This document shows, in pieces, positions 1 to 5,936 of a stretch of 7,278 nt of DNA (the first letter of the stretch is position 1; each line of letters begins with the position of its first letter). The translations under genes and the position numbers were made by a program. The notes under the pieces are model-generated. The model made no database searches. It was not told the DNA's origin and saw only the letters and a list, made by a program, of their open reading frames with translations. The DNA is from Mycoplasmatota bacterium (GTDB lineage: Bacteria > Bacillota_I > Bacilli_A > RF39 > UBA660), in the NCBI GenBank assembly GCA_012512795.1, contig JAAZDL010000120.1, forward strand, positions 1 to 7,278, given 5' to 3'.

Positions 1-98
1 ATGATACTAATTCTATATGTTTTACCTTTAAATACATTTTGGGAAGGTGTTTTACTTTTTAACATGTCAATATAGAAATTTGTTCCAAAATCATACAT
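1..98 (-). CDS. Unidentified protein, N-terminal 32 residues only (runs off the window)
   Basis: An open frame starts at an ATG at 98-96 and stays open to the window edge. The start is well supported: a GGAGG ribosome site lies at 110-106, 7 bases upstream, and the other nearby ATG (94-92) hits a stop after 11 codons. The visible peptide begins MYDFGTNFYID and ends with KGKTYRISI. The gene follows herA after 26 bases with no clear promoter, so co-transcription with herA is likely. The short KGKTYRISI stretch resembles the first strand of the N-terminal domain of GH31 alpha-glucosidases, which is usually followed by a 'LT.RLIR.EY' segment. That is only a weak guess from about ten residues, and the missing part is needed to decide. 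I cannot assign a function. Confidence 0.7.
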   Translation of the reverse strand, partial: MYDFGTNFYIDMLKSKTPSQNVFKGKTYRISI

Positions 99-105
99 TA
101 GTTTT

Positions 106-110
106 CCTCC
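106..110 (-). promoter_or_regulatory. Ribosome binding site of the truncated gene
   Basis: GGAGG on the minus strand, 7 bases before the ATG at 98-96. It fixes the start of the otherwise very short visible coding piece and is the main reason to believe that gene is real. Confidence 0.75.
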
Positions 111-124
111 TTTTTATATTTTAT

Positions 125-1882
125 TTATTCTTTTAATTTTACCATCCAATTATTATATATTTCGCAGTTAGCACTTGTTGGTGGCGGATCTGCTTTCTCC
201 ATTTTTACAATCATAGGTATTTTAAATATTCTACCGAAAGCTACACAAGTACCTGCTTGTAATGTTTTTTGTTTTTCTATTACATCTTCACTCATATTTG
301 GCACTGATTTAGATATATACTCTAAATCTGCTGGGTGGTTTATTTTAAATATTAAGAAATTTGCACACTGACTTATTACATTTTCATTTAAATCAGTTGG
401 TCTTTGTGTTATTAAGTCAAGTAAAAGACCATATTTACGACCTTCTTTAGCAATTCTTTCAAATATGTTATATCCTAGTAGTTTTTTATCATCACCTTCA
501 ATAACATATCTATGTGCCTCTTCAAGTACCATATGTATTGGGAAAGAAGCTCTTTCTTCAAGCTTTTTTGTGTATTTCATAAACATTCTTGCAAAAATTT
601 TAGTAACAGTTCTTGCAAATCTATCATCTACATCTTCTAAGTTAAAGTTAACAATTTGACTTTTTTTGTTACCATTAATTTGTATTTTCTTTATATACTC
701 ATCAAGTGTAATATATCCATCAGAAGTAAAGAAAGCACTGTTACTTCTGTTAGCAAGATCATGAAGTCTTACTTTTAAGCTCATCGCAGAATCATACATT
801 GCCTCATTTAGTAAGTATCTCTCACTATATAAAGTAAAGTTTAAAGCTACTTCTAAATCATTTAAAGAATATGATACATCTCCTGCACTTAAGTTCCATT
901 TTCTATCTTCATCTATAAAGTCTTTTATATAATCAGATATTATTTTTCTTTCAGCAAACCTTCCTTCACTATCTATATCAAAACAATTTCTAAATTGTCT
1001 AGTAAATCCTATTCCAGGAACTTCAGTTTCTAGAGATAACTCCGGTGTATTTGTTTCACTTAAAATTTCAAATATTTGATCTCTTATTTTAGATGAAGTT
1101 TGATTAGTATACATAATAGATATTATTGCTTTAGATAATATATGATTTTTAAATTCAAGTGCTTCTTTATCTTCACGAGCAAACATTTTAACATATAATA
1201 AAGATGTCTCTACCATTGCTATTTGTGAAAAGCTAGTAGCATCCAGAAGATTTAAGATATCATCTAACTCTAGTAAACATACAGGTATATTTAACTTTTC
1301 ATAATTCTTTTTCATATTAGTTGTTATAACTTTAAATGAATAAAATTCATTATTTTTATCTAAATCCTTAAATGCATTTATATATTCACCATAAGAATCA
1401 AATATAAAAAGATTTGATTTATATGGAATTATTTGTGACTTAGGAAATACATTTTGAATTATTCTACATATACCATATGTTTTACCACTACCAGTATTAC
1501 CAAAAATAGCTGTGTGGTTAGAAAATAGTTCATCTATACTAACATTAAGTGGAAAATTATTATAAAGAGGCGATACACCTAAACGTAAAGCTCTATTTTC
1601 AATACCAGTTAATATTTTTAACTCTTCATTATTAATAATTCTTAAACGAGCATCTAAACTTGGTTTTTTAATTAATCCACCAATAAAATCATCAGAAGTT
1701 AACTCACCTAAAAAAGTTATTCTAATAGTATCTTGTTCAATAGAATCTATTTCCCCTAATATTTTTTTATTTTCATCTTCAAAAATTACATGAAGATTTA
1801 TCAAGTCTTTAATACTTGTAGAATCTTTATTAATTTCTACTATTGCATTATTTTTACTAATTGTGAGAATTTTCCCTAACAT
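125..1882 (-). CDS. HerA-like hexameric ATPase/translocase (HAS-barrel + DUF87-type P-loop domain)
   Basis: This 585-residue protein has the layout of full-length HerA. Residues 1-85 are a beta-rich N-terminal region consistent with a HAS barrel, and a RecA/FtsK-like motor domain follows. Walker A is GNTGSGKT at 128-135. Walker B is a hydrophobic strand ending in LEEAHRYV at about 453-460, with the catalytic glutamates. It is followed by ERIAKEGRKYG (about 475-485), matching the HerA arginine-finger region, and by the sensor-like ITQRP (491-495). The tail carries the ADPPPTS segment often seen in bacterial members. HerA forms a hexameric ring that translocates DNA. In archaea it works with the nuclease NurA for end resection, and bacterial relatives pair with SIR2 or other effectors in phage defence. 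No NurA or SIR2 gene is visible here: upstream is truA behind a terminator, and downstream only 32 residues of an unknown gene are seen. The start is supported by GGGGAGGA at 1898-1891, 8 bases upstream. The fold and ATPase call are firm; the biological role is open. Confidence 0.9.
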   Translation of the reverse strand: MLGKILTISKNNAIVEINKDSTSIKDLINLHVIFEDENKKILGEIDSIEQDTIRITFLGELTSDDFIGGLIKKPSLDARLRIINNEELKILTGIENRALRLGVSPLYNNFPLNVSIDELFSNHTAIFGNTGSGKTYGICRIIQNVFPKSQIIPYKSNLFIFDSYGEYINAFKDLDKNNEFYSFKVITTNMKKNYEKLNIPVCLLELDDILNLLDATSFSQIAMVETSLLYVKMFAREDKEALEFKNHILSKAIISIMYTNQTSSKIRDQIFEILSETNTPELSLETEVPGIGFTRQFRNCFDIDSEGRFAERKIISDYIKDFIDEDRKWNLSAGDVSYSLNDLEVALNFTLYSERYLLNEAMYDSAMSLKVRLHDLANRSNSAFFTSDGYITLDEYIKKIQINGNKKSQIVNFNLEDVDDRFARTVTKIFARMFMKYTKKLEERASFPIHMVLEEAHRYVIEGDDKKLLGYNIFERIAKEGRKYGLLLDLITQRPTDLNENVISQCANFLIFKINHPADLEYISKSVPNMSEDVIEKQKTLQAGTCVAFGRIFKIPMIVKMEKADPPPTSANCEIYNNWMVKLKE

Positions 1883-1905
1883 ATCAAAAATCCTCCCCTT
1901 CTATT

Positions 1906-1933
1906 CTTATAATAAGTTTATCATAAAATACAA
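1906..1933 (-). promoter_or_regulatory. Putative promoter of the HerA-like gene
   Basis: A -35-like TTGTAT (1933-1928) and a -10-like TATAAG (1911-1906) are separated by 16 bases, just downstream of the truA hairpin. The expected start of transcription is near 1899, directly before the GGGGAGGA ribosome site, so the leader would be very short. In sequence this AT-rich, chance matches are common. The support is position plus the terminator upstream. Confidence 0.35.
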
Positions 1934-1954
1934 TTTCATACAACATTTTATTTA

Positions 1955-1988
1955 AAAAGAAAGCATTAAAATATTAATACTTTCTTTT
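1955..1988 (-). terminator. AT-rich hairpin terminator at the end of the ecf-truA operon
   Basis: The inverted repeat has a 9-bp outer stem (CTTTCTTTT and its complement), one mismatch, a 5-bp inner stem and a 4-base loop. On the minus strand the distal arm runs into TTTTT. The proximal arm begins inside the truA stop codon. The stem is low in GC, as expected for this genome, and its position between truA and the next gene supports a termination role. Confidence 0.65.
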
Positions 1989-2715
1989 AATTATTAAAAT
2001 ATATCTTATTTAAATAAAGACCTTCAGGAGAAGCACATTTGCCAGAAGCTGTTCTAGACTTTTCATTAAAGATTTTATTTATATCACTTATACTTTTCTT
2101 TCCATCATTTATATCTATTAAAAGTCCAACAATATTTCTAATCATATATCTTAAAAAACCACTTGATTCGAATCTTAAATACAATATTTCTTTAGATATT
2201 TTATAATCTATAATTATATCTCTCTCGTAAGTTTTAGAGTCTTTATCTGATGTAAAACTTTTAAAGTTATGTTTTCCACTAACAACGGATATAAACTCAT
2301 TTAGAACACCTGTATTTAACTTTTTGTTATATTGAAGAACATAATCTTTTTCTATAGGATTATATTTACCTAAGTTTATCTTGTAAACATATTCTTTCTT
2401 TAAAACATTGTATCTAGCATGAAACTCATCATCTACTAATTTTATATTTTTAATATATATACTTTTATTAATTAATGAGTTTAAACTATGCATAAGTTTA
2501 CTTGTATTTATCTTTTTGTTACTATCAAAATGACAATATTGATCATAAGCATGAACTTTTCTATCAGTTCTTGATGATGATATTATTTTAATTTTTTCAT
2601 TAAAAATTTTAGATAAACATTTTTCAACTTCACCTTGAACAGTTATAGCATTATTTTGAACTTGATATCCATAAAAATGAGAACCATCATATGATAAATT
2701 TATTAAATATCTCAT
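1987..2715 (-). CDS. truA: tRNA pseudouridine(38-40) synthase TruA
   Basis: TruA converts uridines 38, 39 and 40 of the tRNA anticodon arm to pseudouridine. The 242-residue length is normal for the family. The N-terminus shows the YDGSHFYGYQVQ segment (9-20, family pattern YDG..F.G.Q.Q), followed by the catalytic core SRTDRKVHA (48-56) with Asp51 as nucleophile. FHARYNV lies at 98-104, KEYVYKI at 107-113 with the conserved tyrosines, and FLRYMIRNIVG at 187-197, with EGLYL (231-235) near the end. The core is atypical: the usual GRTDxGVHA has both glycines replaced (Ser48, Lys53). The ATG overlaps the ecfT TGA in an ATGA, and GGGAG at 2727-2723 is the ribosome site, so translation is probably coupled to ecfT. 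The order ecfA-ecfA-ecfT-truA is standard in Firmicutes and supports the assignment. Confidence 0.93.
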   Translation of the reverse strand: MRYLINLSYDGSHFYGYQVQNNAITVQGEVEKCLSKIFNEKIKIISSSRTDRKVHAYDQYCHFDSNKKINTSKLMHSLNSLINKSIYIKNIKLVDDEFHARYNVLKKEYVYKINLGKYNPIEKDYVLQYNKKLNTGVLNEFISVVSGKHNFKSFTSDKDSKTYERDIIIDYKISKEILYLRFESSGFLRYMIRNIVGLLIDINDGKKSISDINKIFNEKSRTASGKCASPEGLYLNKIYFNN

Positions 2716-3467
2716 AATATAACTCCCTGTGTAATATAAGCATATATAAGTACTAAGTGAAAAAGTAAAATAAATATATCAAAAAAACTTACTTTATTAG
2801 TACTATAGTTAGTTCTATATATTTTTATATTAAATAATTTTAATTCATTTTCAAATTCAATTTCTTTGTTTTTATTTTTAGTTAATTTTCTTACATTTGA
2901 CCAAATATTCATAGTTGCATTAATTCTTCCTATAATGTTTGAATGATAATAATCAATACCACGAGATGCTTGAGCTTTTAAAGTTTTATTTTCTACTATT
3001 ATCATAAGAGGGATATATCTAAGAGCATTACTTAATTTAAGAGCTATTTTTGATACTGGAAGAAACATAAAATTAAAAAAAGATAAAAACTTTTCAATTC
3101 CGTATGCTGATTCACTAGGAGATGTAGTATAAGCTAATATATTTAGATATTCAACAAAACTTATAAGTTTAAGTATATATATAAGAGTTTCTTGCATGGT
3201 ATTACCAAGATAAGACAGTAAAAATGCTAAAAATATATAAATATATCTCATACTCCAAAATGTTTTAAAATAGTATTTTATAGGAACATTTGATAATAGT
3301 ATAAGAATTATTACTATAGCAAAAACATACAAATTTATATACAATGAATTAGTAAAAAGTAATAGTATAGTGGCTATTAAAAAACATATTAATTTTATAA
3401 CAGGATTAAGTTTATGTACTGATGATTTAACTGGATAGTAAGATCCAAAAGAGTTTCTAGAATACAT
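2712..3467 (-). CDS. ecfT: ECF transporter transmembrane coupling protein EcfT (divergent)
   Basis: In energy-coupling-factor (group II) vitamin/metal importers, EcfT is the membrane subunit that links the two ATPases to a substrate-binding S component. This 251-residue protein, near the usual 260-270, has hydrophobic segments at about 22-39, 42-60, 72-90, 95-113 and 229-247. The family's central region is recognisable: TTSPSESAYGIEKFL (114-128), then LPVSKIALKLSNALRYIP (136-153), then KAQASRGIDYY (164-174). The last contains the first ATPase-coupling motif (Ser-Arg-Gly here, usually Ala-Arg-Gly). The second coupling motif, normally an AMexRG-like stretch in the next helix, is not recognisable; the aligned part reads ELKLFNIKIYRT (208-219). 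The start is supported by an excellent AAAGGAGGTG site (3484-3475), 7 bases upstream. The gene overlaps the preceding ATPase gene by 11 bases and truA by 4. It ends in TGA, evidence for the standard code. Confidence 0.88.
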   Translation of the reverse strand: MYSRNSFGSYYPVKSSVHKLNPVIKLICFLIATILLLFTNSLYINLYVFAIVIILILLSNVPIKYYFKTFWSMRYIYIFLAFLLSYLGNTMQETLIYILKLISFVEYLNILAYTTSPSESAYGIEKFLSFFNFMFLPVSKIALKLSNALRYIPLMIIVENKTLKAQASRGIDYYHSNIIGRINATMNIWSNVRKLTKNKNKEIEFENELKLFNIKIYRTNYSTNKVSFFDIFILLFHLVLIYAYITQGVIL

Positions 3468-4299
3468 TTCTATACACCTCCTTTATTAAATCAAGAATGT
3501 TAGTATGATCACTTATCTCGTGTCCTTTTTTATTACACTGCTCAATAAACGAAACAATCGGAGGAACTTCAAGATTTATTTTTTTAAGTAGTTGTGTATC
3601 TCTTAAAATATTCTTATCTCCCTTAGCAACCAATTTGGTTTTATGTAAAAGAAATATTTCATCACTTATTTGATAACTAATATCTGTATCTTTAGTTAAT
3701 AATATAATTGTTTTTTTATATTTGTTTTTTAATAATCTAAGTAATAATACTAATTCATTTTTATCTTTGTTATTAAGTCCATTTGTATATTCATCTAGTA
3801 TTAATATTTTAGGATTATATATAAGAGCACAAGCTAAAGCTACTTTTTTAGCATCTACAAGAGTAAGTCTAAGTGGATTTAAATTTAAATATGATTCATC
3901 TAAACCTACTAATTTTAAAGCATCAACTGCTCTTAAATCAATCTTATCTAATTTATATTTAAAATATATCATTCCAAATTCTATTTCTTTTTTAACAGTA
4001 CTGTTAAAAAACATATCATAAGGGTTTTTAAAAACATAACCTGTCTCGACTCTAAGCTTATTAATGTTTTTTATTCTTCTTCCATCATTTATAAAAGAAC
4101 CTACTATTACTTTGCCATAGTTTGGTTTTACAAGAGCATTTATTAAGTCCCCTATTGCAGTTTTACCACTATTAGATGCCCCTATAAAAGAATAAACACC
4201 ATTTTTATTTATTTCAAAAGATATGTCATTTAAAATAGTTTTTTCAAGAGGAGTGTTCTTATCTATTATAAATTTTACATGTTCAAATTTTATTTCCAT
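3457..4299 (-). CDS. ecfA2: ECF-type ABC ATPase, second subunit (EcfA2 position), degenerate signature and H-loop
   Basis: This 280-residue ABC ATPase sits between another ABC ATPase gene and ecfT, the place of EcfA2/CbiO2 in Firmicutes. Walker A is intact (GASNSGKT, 40-47), as is Walker B (ILILDE, 165-170). Other motifs are replaced. The Q-loop position, in VFKNPYDMFF, is Lys91 instead of Gln. The LSGGQ signature is LTLVD (145-149). The D-loop position is Asn176 in TNGLN, and the H-loop histidine is Lys203 (LLTKDTD). The C-terminal region after about 220 has the ECF-specific extension length. The subunit may still bind ATP through its Walker A, but its signature should not complete the partner's site normally. 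The gene overlaps its upstream neighbour by 10 bases and has a modest ribosome site (AGGTG, 4308-4304). The family call is firm; which paralogue it is rests on gene order. Confidence 0.87.
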   Translation of the reverse strand: MEIKFEHVKFIIDKNTPLEKTILNDISFEINKNGVYSFIGASNSGKTAIGDLINALVKPNYGKVIVGSFINDGRRIKNINKLRVETGYVFKNPYDMFFNSTVKKEIEFGMIYFKYKLDKIDLRAVDALKLVGLDESYLNLNPLRLTLVDAKKVALACALIYNPKILILDEYTNGLNNKDKNELVLLLRLLKNKYKKTIILLTKDTDISYQISDEIFLLHKTKLVAKGDKNILRDTQLLKKINLEVPPIVSFIEQCNKKGHEISDHTNILDLIKEVYRNVF

Positions 4300-5057
4300 A
4301 TCGCACCTACTAACTTCTCATTAGTTAAATAATACTTATCAATAATTCCGTAATCCATAAGATATTTATTTAATTCAACATTAAAAGGTAGCCCAAGTCC
4401 TAATCTTTTTAATAATTTTTCTTCATTTAACACATTAATAGTTTTACCATCACAAGCTAAAATTTTATCATGTATAACTATGATTCTATCTGAATGTAGT
4501 GTTTCTTCAATATCATTAGTAAAATTAATAACTATTCCGCCATTACTAGTAAACTCTTTAAGTATGTAAAATACTAATAATTTATCATCATAATCAAGTT
4601 GATTTATTACATTATCTATCACTATTATTTGTGGACTTATTATTAAAGATGATAATATTTTCATTTTTACTTTATCACTACTACCTAAGCTATATGGATC
4701 TTTATCAAGTAAATGATTTAGTTTGAATAATCTTGCTTTTGATTCAATTAAAGATGTTATATCATCTTTTTTATAAGCTAAACTTTCAAGACCATATACT
4801 ATTTCATCTTTAACAGTTTCACCTGAAAAAATATTCAAATGCTTATTTAAAACAATAGACATTCTTCTTCTAATAACATTTAAGTTTTCTTTATTAAACT
4901 CTTTATCTCCTACAAATAAATTTACTTTCTTATGAAAATATAAAAGAGTGTGAATTATTAAGTCATTATTGTTTCCAATTATTGAAACAAATTCTTTTTC
5001 AGAAATATTAAAATCTAAATTTTCTCCATATCTATATTTAAAATATTGTTTTTTCAT
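4290..5057 (-). CDS. ecfA1: ECF-type ABC ATPase-like subunit (EcfA1 position), catalytically degenerate
   Basis: This 255-residue protein is first in the operon, where Firmicutes carry EcfA1/CbiO1. The overall ABC ATPase path can still be followed: an EFVSIIGNN strand leads into the P-loop position, then GETVKDEIVYGLE (79-91, compare GATVEDDVAFGLE), a PYSLG segment, and IIVIDN in the Walker B position. Nearly all catalytic residues are lost. The P-loop is GNNNDLIIH (28-36) with Ile34 in place of the invariant lysine. The Q-loop position is Asn71, the signature is LGSSD (124-128), the Walker B glutamate is Asn149, and the H-loop histidine is Asn181 (NFTNDIEE). The reading frame is complete, with AGGAG at 5068-5064, 6 bases before the ATG. 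ATP hydrolysis by this subunit is very unlikely. It may be a structural partner in a heterodimer, or a gene under relaxed selection. It is a little shorter than the usual 270-280 residues. Confidence 0.82.
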   Translation of the reverse strand: MKKQYFKYRYGENLDFNISEKEFVSIIGNNNDLIIHTLLYFHKKVNLFVGDKEFNKENLNVIRRRMSIVLNKHLNIFSGETVKDEIVYGLESLAYKKDDITSLIESKARLFKLNHLLDKDPYSLGSSDKVKMKILSSLIISPQIIVIDNVINQLDYDDKLLVFYILKEFTSNGGIVINFTNDIEETLHSDRIIVIHDKILACDGKTINVLNEEKLLKRLGLGLPFNVELNKYLMDYGIIDKYYLTNEKLVGAIWK

Positions 5058-5074
5058 GACAAACTCCTATAAAG

Positions 5075-5104
5075 ATTATACTATATTTAGAGATAAAAAA
5101 ACAA
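5075..5104 (-). promoter_or_regulatory. Putative promoter of the ecf-truA operon
   Basis: A perfect TATAAT at 5080-5075 is preceded, at 18 bases, by TTGTTT (5104-5099). That hexamer lies within the distal arm and U-tract of the terminator of the preceding gene. The predicted transcript start is near 5068, at the first base of the AGGAG ribosome site, leaving almost no leader. The -35 match is weak; the -10 box and the position are the evidence. Confidence 0.5.
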
Positions 5105-5125
5105 TATAAGTATATATATTGTTTT
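5095..5125 (-). terminator. Rho-independent-type terminator of the prepilin-like gene
   Basis: An 11-bp inverted repeat (5125-5115 with 5108-5098, AAAACAATATA and its complement) has a 6-base loop. On the minus strand it is followed by a run of T that extends the arm to about seven consecutive T residues ending at 5095. It begins 6 bases past the prepilin stop codon. The stem is AT-rich but long, and the U-tract is on the correct side for that gene. Confidence 0.7.
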
Positions 5126-5130
5126 AATTA

Positions 5131-5883
5131 TTATTGAACATCAACATTTTCATTTGTAATCATTTTTGCTACTAGTCTATCAGGATCATTATAAATATTG
5201 TATACACCCATAACTCTCCACATTACATTATCATATTTTAAGTAGTTTTTTTCTTCATTTCCTGATATTAAGCATGCTTTTACTGCTTGACCAGATAAAG
5301 TACCACCAGTTGCTACTAAACCAAGTGCAGAATCACATTTGCATGTATCATTTTCATTTTCACCATATTTACCAACAAACTGACCATTATTAAATCTATC
5401 ACATACTTGTTGAACTAATACTCCGTTATTTGATTCAACTATTCTACCGTTAAATTCAGCAGTTACTCCAACAGCTTCTTTTCTTAAAATAACATAATTA
5501 CCGTTCATTGATGTTTTATCTACAGGATTTATAATACATTCAGATGAGTTTTGAACAGTAACGTTATTTCCTGATGAATCCACTATTGATAACTCAGTAT
5601 TACATTCTCCATTAGTACTTTGTTTAACTTCTCCAGGCAAATAATTACCTTTAATTAGTTCGTACACATAAAGTTTAACTTCTGTTCTACCGTTAAATAT
5701 ATCAGGATTATCTGTTGCGTATAATTCTGCAGCAGAAACAATGTTACTTACTTTGCTTGAATACATTCTTTTATTTATATTCTTATTTACTACAACAATA
5801 CTAGGTACTGCAATAACTGTAATTACTCCAATAATAGCAATTACTACAAGTAGCTCAGAAAGTGTAAAACCTTTTTTATTCAT
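5131..5883 (-). CDS. Type IV prepilin-like protein with N-terminal cleavage/methylation motif
   Basis: The N-terminus is a textbook class III (prepilin) signal: MNKKG^FTLSELLVVIAIIG, with peptidase cleavage expected after Gly5 and the conserved glutamate at position 5 of the mature protein (Glu10). It is followed by a hydrophobic helix to about residue 32. Such proteins are processed by a PilD/ComC-type peptidase and assemble into type IV pili, competence pseudopili or related secretion filaments. After the helix comes a pilin-like segment with a VYELIKGNYLPGEV stretch (73-86). The rest is a polar, Asn/Gly-rich ectodomain with six cysteines (94, 116, 161, 181, 183, 204), enough for three disulphides. 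The last 40 residues (NYLKYDNVMWRVMGVYN... to MITNENV) look like the opening of a larger extracellular domain that stops early. The start is supported by AGAGGT at 5896-5891. No pilus assembly ATPase, peptidase or other pilin lies in the window, and the gene has its own promoter and terminator. The prepilin call is firm; the filament type and role are unknown. Confidence 0.88.
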   Translation of the reverse strand: MNKKGFTLSELLVVIAIIGVITVIAVPSIVVVNKNINKRMYSSKVSNIVSAAELYATDNPDIFNGRTEVKLYVYELIKGNYLPGEVKQSTNGECNTELSIVDSSGNNVTVQNSSECIINPVDKTSMNGNYVILRKEAVGVTAEFNGRIVESNNGVLVQQVCDRFNNGQFVGKYGENENDTCKCDSALGLVATGGTLSGQAVKACLISGNEEKNYLKYDNVMWRVMGVYNIYNDPDRLVAKMITNENVDVQ

Positions 5884-5907
5884 ACAATCTACCTCTATTC
5901 TATTGAT

Positions 5908-5936
5908 ATTATAATCTAAATATCTAAAATATTCAA
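5908..5936 (-). promoter_or_regulatory. Promoter of the prepilin-like gene
   Basis: TTGAAT (5936-5931) and a perfect TATAAT (5913-5908) are separated by exactly 17 bases, starting immediately after the engB stop codon. The predicted transcript start near 5901 gives a leader of about 18 bases, with the AGAGGT ribosome site (5896-5891) close to its 5' end. This is the best housekeeping-sigma promoter in the window and shows the gene is expressed independently of engB. Confidence 0.65.

Noticed and set aside
465..659. A plus-strand open frame of 64 codons
   Set aside because: It lies entirely inside the HerA motor-domain coding sequence on the other strand, its product is low-complexity Ser/Leu-rich, and no known motif is seen.
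2712..2714. TGA read as tryptophan (Mycoplasma code)
   Set aside because: TGA ends ecfT exactly at the ATGA junction with truA, and tryptophans in the window are TGG (for example in HerA and near the end of ecfA1), so the standard code fits.
3722..4021. A plus-strand open frame of 99 codons
   Set aside because: It is antisense to the second ECF ATPase, including Walker B, and reflects AT-rich codon complementarity rather than a gene.
5058..5074. Riboswitch controlling the ECF operon
   Set aside because: The space between the -10 box and the ATG is too short to hold an aptamer, and no conserved riboswitch element is seen upstream.
5058..5130. Frameshifted remainder of the prepilin C-terminus
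   Set aside because: The 73 bases after the stop hold a terminator and a promoter, with no continuation of the protein in other frames.
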